Assembly: GCA_944390045.1 (NCBI GenBank)
Contig: CALXOO010000018.1
Location: forward strand, 1 to 43,498
DNA length: 43,498 nt
Direction of reading: 5' to 3'
DNA from: an uncultured Spirochaetales bacterium
GTDB taxonomy: Bacteria; Spirochaetota; Spirochaetia; Sphaerochaetales; Sphaerochaetaceae
The notes below the pieces were generated by a model, which had not been told where the DNA came from, did no database searches, and saw nothing but the letters and a program-made list of their open reading frames with translations. The position numbers were made by a program, and so were the translations under genes. Numbering within the stretch: the stretch's first letter is position 1; the number at the start of each line of letters is the position of its first letter. Shown here one piece after another: positions 7,542 through 15,689 of the stretch.

Positions 7542-8438
7542 ATGGAACTTCGTGTACTGCGATACTTTCTTGCCGTCGCAAGAGAACAGAGCGTCAGCCG
7601 TGCGGCAGCAGTGCTCAACCTGACACAGCCGACTCTCTCGGCCCAGCTCAGGGCACTGGAGGAGGAACTCGGCTGTACGCTCTTCGTCCGCGGTTCCAGG
7701 AAGATCACGCTGACAGAGGAGGGCATGGTTCTCAGAAAGAGAGCCCAGGAGATTCTTGATCTGGTCATGAAGACCGGGAAGGAGCTTTCCGCCGGCGGTG
7801 ACGTTCCTGCCGGGGAAATCTGCATCGCGGCAGGAGAAGGCGGACTGATGAGGCTTTTCGCTAGGGCTGCCGGAGCCCTGCGCAGCCAGAACAGCGCCAT
7901 CCGCTTCAACCTGTCGAGCGGGAACTCCTCATATGTACTTGAAATGCTTGACAAGGGGCTGGCTGACTTCGGTCTTCTCTTCGATGCCGTTGACACGCTC
8001 AAATATGAGACACTGCCGCTGCCCTCACGCCAGAGATGGGGCGTGCTCGTGAAATCTTCATCCCCCCTGGCCCGGAAGGAGGCAGTGACTGCTGAGGACC
8101 TCCGTCATCTGCCGCTGATTGTCAGCCGCCAGGAGACGGCACGTCACAAGCTGGAGAAGTGGTTCGGTGCCTCCTTTGACGAACTGGACATTGCCGCAAG
8201 CTATAATCTCGTCCTCAACGCAGGCTTTTTCACAATTGAGGGCATTGGCTGCACCCTTCTGTTTGAAGGTCTCATAGACACGGACAGCAATCCCGGGCTT
8301 GCTTTCCGTCCGCTGGAGCCGGAACTGTGCAGTGAGGCTGTGCTGGTCTGGAAGAAGTACCAGGTAATGAGCAGGGTCTCGCAGCGCTTCCTCACCTGTC
8401 TGCGGCAGGTCTTTGAGAGCGTTCGAAGAGAAAGCTGA
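7542..8438 (+). CDS. LysR-type transcriptional regulator
   Basis: 298 residues. The N-terminal winged helix-turn-helix is typical (LRYFLAVAREQSVSRAAAVL followed by TQPTLSAQLRALEEELG, residues about 5-45), and the remainder matches the periplasmic-binding-protein-like effector domain. The start is an ATGATG doublet; GGAGG at 7531-7535 is best spaced for the second ATG at 7542. The 3' end overlaps the convergent transporter gene by 47 bp. LysR proteins usually control a neighbouring, divergent gene, but upstream here lies the TnpB element, so the target may be the transporter or may have been separated by the insertion. Confidence 0.92.
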   Translation: MELRVLRYFLAVAREQSVSRAAAVLNLTQPTLSAQLRALEEELGCTLFVRGSRKITLTEEGMVLRKRAQEILDLVMKTGKELSAGGDVPAGEICIAAGEGGLMRLFARAAGALRSQNSAIRFNLSSGNSSYVLEMLDKGLADFGLLFDAVDTLKYETLPLPSRQRWGVLVKSSSPLARKEAVTAEDLRHLPLIVSRQETARHKLEKWFGASFDELDIAASYNLVLNAGFFTIEGIGCTLLFEGLIDTDSNPGLAFRPLEPELCSEAVLVWKKYQVMSRVSQRFLTCLRQVFESVRRES

Positions 8439-9363
8439 GAGCGATTCCCGCAAGCATCACGATGGCTCCTGCAAGCAGCATTGGAGAGAAAATGTCATAC
8501 ATCACCGCATCAAGGACTATTGATGCGAGGATCTGACCGGTGGAGAGAAGAAGGGACGAATAGAGGGCCGGAATCTTCGGGATTATCAGATTTGTCGAGC
8601 ACACGACGACGATGGCCAGCACTCCGCCGAGCGCTGCCGTCATGAGAGGGACTTCCGGAAGTCTGGCGAAACCTGCACATGTCGCGTCTGGCATCAGAAG
8701 AAAGGAGTAAATCACTGTTCCGAGCAGGCCGGAAAATGCATTCTGCCTTGCGGAGTAGACCGCGCCCTTTGCTCTTGCGAAGGACGAGTTGTAGCTCAGC
8801 TGTATCATAGTGACGATCCCGGCGAGGATACCAAGCAGAATGTAGGCCAGACCCGCTGGAGACTCAGATGCCGGCACCATCATGAGAATGCCTGCGAATG
8901 AGACTGCGACCGATATCCACTTCTTTCCGCCGGTCTTCCTCTTTTGCATGCCGAAAAGGCCGAAGAGATCCATGAGAAGGCCCATGAGGCTCTGGCCGAA
9001 GACGGCCGCGGCCATTGCCATCGTAGCTCCGACTCCGAGCACGCTGTAGAAGTTGCAGATCATCACGACAACGCCGAAGAGCCCGCCGAAATACATGTAC
9101 CAGCGGCTGGGTCTGCGTGGTGGATTGATCAATGTGCTCTTGTGTCCGGCAATCAGTATGACAGTGGTCAGGACGACTCCGATTGCCTGATTCACGATCA
9201 TTGACACTTCGTTTGTGGTGGCGCTCCCGAGCCTTGTGTTGGCAACGACCATCAGGGAGATGACGGCACCGGTGAGAAAGGAGGCAATCATGCACAGGCT
9301 GTTCTTCATGTCTGCAATAGTGGGGCAGGGAAGCCATTTGTTGCAAGCCGGAGCGCAAAACAT
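8392..9363 (-). CDS. DMT-superfamily transporter (DUF606/YdcZ-like, duplicated)
   Basis: About ten hydrophobic helices in two similar halves, each beginning with a small-residue helix followed by an NTRLG- or STNLI-type segment, as in YdcZ/DUF606 proteins fused head to tail. Such proteins sit in the inner membrane; the substrate is unknown. Starts are uncertain: ATG 9363 has GGAG nine bases upstream and is chosen here. ATG 9378 is weaker, and ATG 9309, where the family normally begins, has no ribosome site. The 5' end is divergent from thrH, with 35 bp between, and the 3' end runs 47 bp into the LysR gene on the other strand. Confidence 0.8.
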   Translation of the reverse strand: MFCAPACNKWLPCPTIADMKNSLCMIASFLTGAVISLMVVANTRLGSATTNEVSMIVNQAIGVVLTTVILIAGHKSTLINPPRRPSRWYMYFGGLFGVVVMICNFYSVLGVGATMAMAAAVFGQSLMGLLMDLFGLFGMQKRKTGGKKWISVAVSFAGILMMVPASESPAGLAYILLGILAGIVTMIQLSYNSSFARAKGAVYSARQNAFSGLLGTVIYSFLLMPDATCAGFARLPEVPLMTAALGGVLAIVVVCSTNLIIPKIPALYSSLLLSTGQILASIVLDAVMYDIFSPMLLAGAIVMLAGIALSFLFERSQRPAADR

Positions 9364-9398
9364 TATGATTTTCTCCATCTTTCTCTATGGAGGCCTGC

Positions 9399-10004
9399 AT
9401 GGAAGTCGTATGTCTTGATCTCGAGGGTGTCCTCGTGCCTGAAATCTGGATTGCCTTTGCCGAGAAGACCGGCATTGAGGAACTGAGACTGACCACGCGT
9501 GACATTCCTGATTACACCGTACTGATGAACGGGCGGCTGCGTATCCTGAAGGAGCACGGCCTGAGCCTGGGTGACATCCAGAATGTGATATCGGAAATCA
9601 GACCGCTTGAAGGGGCCAGGGCCTTCCTGGACAGGCTCAGAGAGCTGACACAGGTCATCATTCTGTCAGACACCTTCCGCGAGTTCGCCTCTCCTCTGAT
9701 GAGGCAGCTGGGCTGGCCCACAATTTTCTGCAACAGCCTTGTTGTGGATGAATCCGGCACCATAACCGGTTTCACGCTGAGGCAGGAGGACGGGAAGAGA
9801 AAGGCGATAGAGAATCTGTCGCGCATGGGCTTCAGGACCTTTGCCGCCGGTGACAGCTACAATGACCTGACAATGATAGCCGCAGCCGATGCCGGCTGTC
9901 TCTTCCGCGCTCCCGCGAACATCCTGCAGGAGCATCCGGAGCTGCATCTGTCCACCACGTACGATGACTTTCTGGAGACGATCAGGGGCTTTCTCAATGG
10001 CTGA
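9399..10004 (+). CDS. thrH: ThrH, HAD-family phosphoserine phosphatase / homoserine phosphotransferase
   Basis: 201 residues. The N-terminus MEVVCLDLEGVLVPEIW and the following AFAEKTG, TTRDIPDY and LRIL-EHGL blocks closely match Pseudomonas ThrH. HAD motifs are present: DLEG (I), LSDTF (II), a Lys before the GDSYND motif (III-IV). ThrH hydrolyses phosphoserine and can pass the phosphate to homoserine, linking serine and threonine synthesis. GGAGG at 9389-9393 is ideally placed for ATG 9399, so the longer frame from 9387 is not needed. Its end overlaps the next small gene by 8 nt, implying coupling. Confidence 0.93.
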   Translation: MEVVCLDLEGVLVPEIWIAFAEKTGIEELRLTTRDIPDYTVLMNGRLRILKEHGLSLGDIQNVISEIRPLEGARAFLDRLRELTQVIILSDTFREFASPLMRQLGWPTIFCNSLVVDESGTITGFTLRQEDGKRKAIENLSRMGFRTFAAGDSYNDLTMIAAADAGCLFRAPANILQEHPELHLSTTYDDFLETIRGFLNG

Positions 10005-10191
10005 AAAGGATCCTCTCAAGGGCCTCTGGCTGGCAGTGGCCGTCCTCCTTGCCGGGATGACGGCCGGCTTCATACTCCTGTCCATGGTCTATACAGGGCC
10101 AGTCTGGGTCAAGGTCGTCGTATTTATTGTCTATATAGTCGTCGTTGCCGGTGTCATCAGAAGCCTGGGTGGTCTGAAGAAAAAGAAATAA
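9997..10191 (+). CDS. small two-helix membrane protein
   Basis: 64 residues. Two hydrophobic helices (about 10-29 and 36-55) with a short connecting loop and a C-terminal run of lysines, predicting an inner-membrane hairpin with both ends in the cytoplasm. I recognise no family. ATG 9997 lies inside the end of thrH (8-nt overlap) with AGGGG about nine bases upstream. It converges on metK with only 12 bp between the stop codons. Confidence 0.65.
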   Translation: MAEKDPLKGLWLAVAVLLAGMTAGFILLSMVYTGPVWVKVVVFIVYIVVVAGVIRSLGGLKKKK

Positions 10192-10203
10192 TAGAGTCGC
10201 AGC

Positions 10204-11349
10204 TCACTTCTTCCAGACCAGCCGCTTGAGTTCCCTGATGCGGTCCTCGCTGACAGCTTCCCAGGCCTGGTTCCCTCCGAAGTGTCCCGTCTCGCTCAGC
10301 TGTGCGTACTGCGGCTGATCCAGCCTGAACTCACTGATTATTCCCTTCGGAGAAAGATCCCATGCACCCTGGATCCAGGATGCCAGTCTGCTGTCATCGA
10401 CAAGACTTGTTGAGAAGGTGTCGACAAAGATGCCTACCGGTCTGGCCACGCCAATGGCATAGGCAAGCTGCACGAGCACACGGTCCGCGATCCGGCTCTC
10501 GACTATGGTCTTCGCAATATTGCGTGCGGCATAGCTCGCGCTCCTGTCCACCTTGGTCGCATCCTTGCCGCTGAATGCACCGCCCCCGTGCGGAGCCCAT
10601 CCGCCATAGGTGTCGACGATGATCTTGCGCCCCGTGAGCCCTGTGTCAGCCGCAGGACCTCCGAGCACGAAGCGTCCTGTTGGATTGATCAGGAATACAG
10701 TGTTCTCGTCCACAAGCCCGGCCGGGAGGTTAGGCAGTATGACCTTCTGTTTAAGTTCGCGCCTCAGCTGTCCGATATCCACATCCTCGTCATGCTGTGC
10801 GGAGAGCACAACCGTGGCGATACGCCGTGCCTTGCCGTTGTGGTAGTCCACAGTGACCTGGGCCTTGCCGTCCGGCCTGAGCCAGCTTATCAGGCCGGAA
10901 CGTCTGGCTTCAGTCAGGGCCCCGGTGAGCGAACGGGCCAGATTGAGGGTGAGGGGCAGGGCGTTGCGGCATTCATTTGTCGCGTAGCCGAACATTATGC
11001 CCTGGTCGCCGGCTCCGAGCTCCTGGCAGGAGTCGACTCCCCTTGCGATGTCAGGTGACTGGTTGTGTACGCTGGTCACGACCCTGACCCGGTCGGTGAA
11101 GCCGTATTCATCCTTCGTGTATCCCGCGTGCCTGATCGTGTCGCGTACGATGGATTCCATGTCGATTTGGGCTTTGCTGGTGACCTCTCCCATTACATGC
11201 ACGAAGTCAGTGCAGGCCGTGGTCTCGACTGCCGCACGGCTGTCCGGATCCTGCCTGAGCAGCTCATCCAGTACAGAGTCAGAGATCTGGTCGCAGAGTT
11301 TGTCCGGGTGGGCGCTGGTAACGCTCTCGCTTGTGAACTGAAAATCCAT
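10204..11349 (-). CDS. metK: S-adenosylmethionine synthetase
   Basis: 381 residues. It begins FTSESVTSAHPDKLCDQISD, the conserved ATP-binding start of MetK, and has GAGDQGIMFGYA and GGGAFSGKDATKVDRSASY-type motifs, of which GGGAFSGKD binds phosphate. The enzyme makes S-adenosylmethionine from methionine and ATP in the cytoplasm. ATG 11349 has AAGGAG eight bases upstream; the longer frame from 11370 is therefore not needed. A consensus promoter lies just upstream and gives a leader of only about 22 nt, too short for a SAM riboswitch. Confidence 0.97.
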   Translation of the reverse strand: MDFQFTSESVTSAHPDKLCDQISDSVLDELLRQDPDSRAAVETTACTDFVHVMGEVTSKAQIDMESIVRDTIRHAGYTKDEYGFTDRVRVVTSVHNQSPDIARGVDSCQELGAGDQGIMFGYATNECRNALPLTLNLARSLTGALTEARRSGLISWLRPDGKAQVTVDYHNGKARRIATVVLSAQHDEDVDIGQLRRELKQKVILPNLPAGLVDENTVFLINPTGRFVLGGPAADTGLTGRKIIVDTYGGWAPHGGGAFSGKDATKVDRSASYAARNIAKTIVESRIADRVLVQLAYAIGVARPVGIFVDTFSTSLVDDSRLASWIQGAWDLSPKGIISEFRLDQPQYAQLSETGHFGGNQAWEAVSEDRIRELKRLVWKK

Positions 11350-11378
11350 CACATGCTCTCCTTGAATCATTGTGGCTA

Positions 11379-11407
11379 AATATGGACATGCTTTCCCTGT
11401 CTGTCAA
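11379..11407 (-). promoter_or_regulatory. metK promoter
   Basis: On the minus strand a perfect TTGACA (11407-11402) is followed after 17 nt by CATATT (11384-11379). Transcription should start near 11372. Confidence 0.65.
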
Positions 11408-11426
11408 GGATGCTTTTCTGCGGGCT

Positions 11427-11455
11427 CGGCTTTTTGCCGGCCTGCAAGCTGCAGG
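11427..11455. other. two small hairpins between divergent promoters
   Basis: CGGC-TTTTT-GCCG at 11427-11439 and CCTGCA-AGC-TGCAGG at 11441-11455 are adjacent perfect inverted repeats. They lie between the metK promoter and the promoter of the DksA/TraR-like gene and could be a shared regulator site or simple spacers. Confidence 0.35.
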
Positions 11456-11487
11456 ACATGTGCCCGTCCACGCATGACTGTCCAGAC

Positions 11488-11515
11488 TTGACATATGTGA
11501 TTTTCCTGCTATATT
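11488..11515 (+). promoter_or_regulatory. promoter of the DksA/TraR-like gene
   Basis: A perfect TTGACA (11488-11493) and TATATT (11510-11515) are separated by 16 nt. Transcription near 11522 would give a leader of about 37 nt. Confidence 0.7.
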
Positions 11516-11558
11516 CCCTAAGAGACTTAAAACAAGCCGCAAACGGGGGTAATACAAC

Positions 11559-11915
11559 ATGGATGCAGCTTTTATCGAGGAAATGAAAGAATTGCTCTAT
11601 AAGGAGCGCAAGGAACTGCTCGACAGAATGAACGGCGACAACTCAAACTTCCGTGAAGAGGGGGCCACAGGAAGGGGCGACAGTGTGGACCTCGCCAGCG
11701 ACGAGGGTGCCTTCAAGAAGATGGAGGCGCTCAATGCCATGGATGCCAGGAGGCTGACTGCCGTAGAGAACGCACTCAAGAGAATCAGCGAGAACCGTTA
11801 CGGCATCTGCCTCAAGTGCGGAAAGAAGATCCCTGAGGACAGGCTCCGTGCGATGCCTTCTGCCGTGCTGTGCATTGACTGCAAGAGTGCTGAGGAGAGA
11901 AGGCGCAGCAACTGA
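11559..11915 (+). CDS. DksA/TraR-family zinc-finger protein
   Basis: 118 residues. An N-terminal coiled-coil hairpin (about 3-75) precedes a C4 zinc finger, CLKC at about 86-89 and CIDC at about 107-110, the DksA/TraR arrangement. These proteins enter the RNA polymerase secondary channel and alter transcription in stress. The acidic pair at the coiled-coil tip of true DksA is replaced by a GDSVDLASDE segment, which is also common in short paralogues such as YocK or TraR-like proteins, so a DksA name is not certain. It has its own consensus promoter and a G-rich ribosome site about ten bases before the ATG. Its stop abuts that of the convergent gene. Confidence 0.88.
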   Translation: MDAAFIEEMKELLYKERKELLDRMNGDNSNFREEGATGRGDSVDLASDEGAFKKMEALNAMDARRLTAVENALKRISENRYGICLKCGKKIPEDRLRAMPSAVLCIDCKSAEERRRSN

Positions 11916-11916
11916 T

Positions 11917-12549
11917 TCAGCCCAGGTGCCGGAGATATGGGTTGGATGTCCTTTCCCTGCCCATCGTGCTGAATCCGCCGTGGCCGGGGAAGATGCGCAC
12001 GTCATCTTCCGCCACGAGACTGTCGAGTTTTTTCAGGCTGACCATGAGATCATGCCAGTTTCCGCCGAGGTCAGTGCGCCCGACGCCTGACTCAAACAGG
12101 GTATCTCCCGTGAACAGGATCCTGTCAGCACTGCTGTACAGACAGATGCTGCCTGGAGTGTGGCCCGGTGTGCTGATGACAGTGAAGCCGAATGGAGTCA
12201 TGTCCCTGTCGCTGACCAGTCTGTCAGGTCCGGGCATCTGGTCAGCCGGAGCGAGGCCGAAGGCTGCGGCATAGCTGTTGCAGACCTGCTTGTCCAGAAG
12301 CCCGGCATCGGCAGTGGCGATTGCGATCTCCGCCTCAGGCCACTTTTCCTTGAGTCCGGACAGTGCCATCACATGATCAAAGTGTCCATGCGTGAGCCAG
12401 ATTCCGAGCAGCGGCAGGCCCAGAGCCTCAATTTCCTGAATGAGCGCTGAAGACGGAGATGGGGCGTCTATCAGATAGGCCCCATCATCAGTTGTGAGAA
12501 TATAGGAATTGGTCGCAAGCGGCCCGTTAGGCACGGTTCTGATCTGCAT
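11917..12549 (-). CDS. MBL-fold metallohydrolase (glyoxalase II-like)
   Basis: 210 residues. The zinc-binding signature THGHFDH (about 53-59) and later conserved residues in TPGHTPGS, FTGDTLF and FPGHG give the full metallo-beta-lactamase ligand set. The length and order fit the short glyoxalase-II-like hydrolases; the substrate is unknown. AGGAAGAG immediately precedes ATG 12549, and this start overlaps the end of the upstream RNA-binding gene by 23 nt. The reading frame extends further upstream but that part has no family similarity. Confidence 0.9.
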   Translation of the reverse strand: MQIRTVPNGPLATNSYILTTDDGAYLIDAPSPSSALIQEIEALGLPLLGIWLTHGHFDHVMALSGLKEKWPEAEIAIATADAGLLDKQVCNSYAAAFGLAPADQMPGPDRLVSDRDMTPFGFTVISTPGHTPGSICLYSSADRILFTGDTLFESGVGRTDLGGNWHDLMVSLKKLDSLVAEDDVRIFPGHGGFSTMGRERTSNPYLRHLG

Positions 12550-13105
12550 TCTCTTCCTGCGTCTTTCTCTCTTTGTTGGAAATGTTGATCTGGATTGTGC
12601 GTCCGTTGTAGTCGCGTCCCTGAAGGGCGGCGATGGCCTTCGCGCAGTTCTCCTCATTCATTGAGATGAAGGAGTAGGTGTCGTGCAGTCTGATCAGGTA
12701 AATGTCATCCTTCGTGATGGATCCGTCCTCAGTCAGCAGTCCGACAAGCTCACGGGCGAAAACGCGTCCCTTCTTTCCGAGATTGATGTAAAGAGTGCGG
12801 GCATCTGGGGGAAGCTCGCGGCGGGGCTTCTTCTGCTCCTGTGGCTTCTGTGCCGGGGCCTCTGTCCTCTCCTCACGCACCACACGCGGCTTTCTGACCT
12901 CCTTTTCCTTTCTGGCAGGAGCCTGGAGAGAGGCCCTCAGAAGGTAGGCGGAGAAATAGGAGCGCAGGGAGAACGGGACATTCTTCTTGATGAGCTTCTT
13001 GATCCTGTCGAGCTCCTCCGGATTGCTGTCGGCCCTGATCGCCGAAACCAGAGCCTGTATCTTTTCTACAAGCTCCTCATCCCCTGTTGTGGAATTGTAT
13101 TGCAT
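12527..13105 (-). CDS. stand-alone DbpA-type RNA-binding domain protein
   Basis: 192 residues. A helical N-terminal segment (about 8-60), a Lys/Arg/Pro/Glu-rich linker (about 62-98) and a C-terminal domain (about 102-178) that matches the DbpA/DeaD C-terminal RRM: TLYINLGKKGRVFARELVGL, then a DIYLIRLHDTYSFISM-type strand and a final GRTIQINIS strand. In DeaD and DbpA this domain follows a DEAD-box helicase core and binds structured RNA; no helicase core is present here. It is followed by an overlapping hydrolase gene. AGGAG is about 12 bases before ATG 13105, a little far. Confidence 0.8.
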   Translation of the reverse strand: MQYNSTTGDEELVEKIQALVSAIRADSNPEELDRIKKLIKKNVPFSLRSYFSAYLLRASLQAPARKEKEVRKPRVVREERTEAPAQKPQEQKKPRRELPPDARTLYINLGKKGRVFARELVGLLTEDGSITKDDIYLIRLHDTYSFISMNEENCAKAIAALQGRDYNGRTIQINISNKERKTQEENADQNRA

Positions 13106-13214
13106 TTTACAAGTGACTCCTGAAACGCGTCTGGAAATGACGCTTGATCTTGCTTTCACAGCCCCTTTGCGGCAGGCATCTGGCCATGTCCACAGCAGGC
13201 TGGAAACGAGCCAA

Positions 13215-13244
13215 AGTCTAGCCAAGATATGTTCCCTTTGTCAA
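13215..13244 (-). promoter_or_regulatory. possible promoter of the RNA-binding protein gene
   Basis: On the minus strand TTGACA (13244-13239) and TAGACT (13220-13215) with 18-nt spacing. This would leave a leader of about 100 nt, in which I see no other feature. It is divergent from, and close to, the plus-strand extended -10 at 13252. Confidence 0.4.
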
Positions 13245-13251
13245 TTCTGGT

Positions 13252-13260
13252 TGCTATAAT
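13252..13260 (+). promoter_or_regulatory. extended -10 promoter, leaderless start downstream
   Basis: TGCTATAAT is a perfect extended -10 box (TG-n-TATAAT). Its end is 9 nt before the GTG start at 13270, leaving no room for a Shine-Dalgarno sequence. No good -35 box is visible. Confidence 0.55.
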
Positions 13261-13269
13261 CCACATACC

Positions 13270-14304
13270 GTGGACAGCGTCAAGACAAGAATTGAGGAAA
13301 TACAGAAGGAGATTGACTCGCACTGGAACAGCCTGCGCCAGGATGCCTATGCCCTGGCCTCTCAGGCGGCCTGTCTTGACGAGGGTGAGGTGACGCTCAT
13401 CAGTCCCACGCTGCGCCAGAATTTTCTCACGTGCCAGAAGAAGACCGCCTCCCTGCGCGGACGCAAGGGCCAGCGGGATGAACTGGTCAGAAGGCTGAAC
13501 GAGGGACAGCGCAGCGTGTCAAAGCTCCAGAAGGAAAAGACTCAGGGTGAGCACAAGATAAAAGAGCTGGAAGTCCTTATAGGCGCCGTTGCCTTCGCTC
13601 AGGCCGGAAGCGCTGACTGCGATGAGGAGGTGAGACAGGCACTGGCCGCAAGGCTTGAGGAGAGTGAGCGGCTGCAGAAGGCCGCAGAGGGCTCTTCCGT
13701 CCTTGCCCGGCTCGGGCGGCTGAGGCTGTCTGTCTACCAGAAGAGGCAGAAGACTGTCTTCACCGGCTGCTTCGCGGCCCTTGATGGGGCAGGCCTGCTG
13801 GACAGGCTCACCGGCAGCCGTGCCACTGAGCTGGTGGCCTCCTACCGGTCTATCCGTGACTCACTCTCGCGCCTGGATCAGGATATAGAGAACAGAAAGC
13901 ACAGACTTTCCGCAAGTCAGCTGGAAATGGATGGAGATGATGGCCTGGACGGGGAGCTCAGACAGGCGGAGGCGGAACTCCAGGAGGCCGGAGTGGCCTA
14001 TGGAATGCATCTTTTCGACAATGGCTACAAGTGGATAGGTCCCGGTACCGGGGAGTCCTTCCTGGATCTGGTCCAGCACATGCTCTTTCTGCAGGGAGAG
14101 ATTGACGGGCTTGAAAAACGCATCAGAGAGGAGAAGGAGTATTCCGCGATCGCCGATTTCTCCAGCATGATAGCCTTCAACAACTCCAAGATCGCAGACC
14201 TGGAAGCCGAGATGGAGCGCATCAGAGAGCAGATTGCGGCAATTCAGGAGGACAACAGGGCTCTGGAGCGCAAGATAGCCAACGTGAAGGAGCGTCTCAG
14301 ATGA
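13270..14304 (+). CDS. coiled-coil protein of unknown function, upstream of mltG
   Basis: 344 residues, almost entirely charged and helical, with long heptad-like stretches at about 1-20, 65-110, 195-245 and 275-344. There is no signal peptide or membrane helix. I recognise no family; a structural or scaffold role tied to the envelope is possible from context only. The frame opens with GTG at 13270 and contains no nearby alternative start or ribosome site, and a perfect extended -10 ends 9 nt upstream, so the transcript may be leaderless. The stop overlaps the mltG start (ATGA), which indicates co-translation. Confidence 0.75.
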   Translation: MDSVKTRIEEIQKEIDSHWNSLRQDAYALASQAACLDEGEVTLISPTLRQNFLTCQKKTASLRGRKGQRDELVRRLNEGQRSVSKLQKEKTQGEHKIKELEVLIGAVAFAQAGSADCDEEVRQALAARLEESERLQKAAEGSSVLARLGRLRLSVYQKRQKTVFTGCFAALDGAGLLDRLTGSRATELVASYRSIRDSLSRLDQDIENRKHRLSASQLEMDGDDGLDGELRQAEAELQEAGVAYGMHLFDNGYKWIGPGTGESFLDLVQHMLFLQGEIDGLEKRIREEKEYSAIADFSSMIAFNNSKIADLEAEMERIREQIAAIQEDNRALERKIANVKERLR

Positions 14305-15689
14305 GCGAGGATAAATTCACTGTCCCGGCCAGGAAGCCGGCCTCGCCCAAGAAGCCTGCCGGCAGTCCTGCCGCAAAGGCCCCTGCACAGAAGAAGGCAT
14401 CCGGCGCCGGACAGAAGGCGAAGGGCGGGCAGAATGACAGGCTTGAGAGTGCCAGAGTGCGTAAGGCTCCGTCCGGACGGCTCGCACACAAGAGTCTTCC
14501 CGATGTCGCTGACATGTCCACAATGACGCGGAATGAACGGATAGAGGCCGTTCTGGGCACGAAGAAGACAAAGCCGGCAGCAGCACAGAAAACCGGGACG
14601 AAAACCGGGGCGAAAACTGCCACAAACCGCTATGAGGGCATGAGGCGGCAGATCGAGAAGACTGAGGCGGGCAGGAAAGGGACTGCCGTCGCACAAGGTC
14701 CGTCGAAGGAGACCGGCGGCTCGGCAACCGCCATCCGGCTGGCACTCTGCCTGCTCGCAGTCACGCTGATCCTGATCGTCATCGTCATCAGAAACCGCGC
14801 GGCTTCTGTGCCGGCTGAGCCTGCCGCGGCCTCTGTCATGCCGGAAGAGACCGTGACTGTGGAAATCAGGCCGGGCATGGGTGCCGGTGAAGCTGCGGCC
14901 GCCTTCTCATCCGTCCTCGACAGCAGCGCTCTGCTGGACTACCTCGTCACAAACGGACTGGACACTTCCATCCGGAGCGGCAGCTATACTCTTCAGGTCC
15001 CGGCAGATGTTCCGTCTGTCGCTGGAATGATCACTGCACAGCCGGAGTCATCTGTCACGGTCTATGCGGGCTATACTGTTCAGGACATAGACAGACTGCT
15101 GGCCAACAGAGGGCTGGCTGACAGCGGTGACTTCATCAGCGCCTGTGAGAGTGTCGCAGGGGACTATGGACTGTCATTCATCGAAGGCTGGCTGCTTGCG
15201 GGAAGCTATCAGTGGAGCGATGAGCGCAGCCTCTCCCTCGACATGCTGGAGGCCTCTCTTTCCCTGCTGAAGGATCAGGCAGGCGCGGTGCAGGCCAGCG
15301 GACTCTCGCTGGATCAGATAATGACAATTGCCAGCATGGTCAACCGGGAGACCCAGGATGCTGAACAGATGCCTGTCATAGCAGCGGTCATCCTCAACAG
15401 ACTGGAAGCCGGCATGCCTCTGGGCATTGACGCGACGACGCGCTATGAGCTCGACAGATGGACCGGGCCGGTGAGTCAGGCGGAGTATGACAGGATCACC
15501 CCGTACAACACGAGACGCCGCAGGGGGCTGCCTCCCAGCGGAATCGGCGCGCCGTCTGCTGAGGCGGTCCGTGCCGTCCTGTATCCTGCCGCCACAGATG
15601 CACTCTACTACCTCCACGATGAAGAGGGGAGACTGCACACATCATACACTTATCAGGAGCACCTGGCCGCATATGAGTCCGTTCACTGA
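14301..15689 (+). CDS. mltG: endolytic transglycosylase MltG with long basic N-terminal extension
   Basis: 462 residues. The C-terminal half is the YceG/MltG domain, with the catalytic Glu in SMVNRET, then AAVILNRLEAGM and the GIDATTRYEL segment. One transmembrane helix (about 151-171) anchors it in the inner membrane, with the catalytic part in the periplasm, where MltG cuts nascent glycan strands. Before the helix comes an unusual cytoplasmic extension of about 145 residues rich in Lys, Ala, Pro and Gly (repeated A-x-K-P-A units). Such extensions occur in some MltG proteins but are not conserved. It overlaps the coiled-coil gene by 4 nt and the next gene by 17 nt. Confidence 0.92.
   Translation: MSEDKFTVPARKPASPKKPAGSPAAKAPAQKKASGAGQKAKGGQNDRLESARVRKAPSGRLAHKSLPDVADMSTMTRNERIEAVLGTKKTKPAAAQKTGTKTGAKTATNRYEGMRRQIEKTEAGRKGTAVAQGPSKETGGSATAIRLALCLLAVTLILIVIVIRNRAASVPAEPAAASVMPEETVTVEIRPGMGAGEAAAAFSSVLDSSALLDYLVTNGLDTSIRSGSYTLQVPADVPSVAGMITAQPESSVTVYAGYTVQDIDRLLANRGLADSGDFISACESVAGDYGLSFIEGWLLAGSYQWSDERSLSLDMLEASLSLLKDQAGAVQASGLSLDQIMTIASMVNRETQDAEQMPVIAAVILNRLEAGMPLGIDATTRYELDRWTGPVSQAEYDRITPYNTRRRRGLPPSGIGAPSAEAVRAVLYPAATDALYYLHDEEGRLHTSYTYQEHLAAYESVH

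Noticed and set aside
11350..11558. SAM riboswitch ahead of metK
   Set aside because: The predicted leader is only about 22 nt and there is no aptamer-like fold or terminator.
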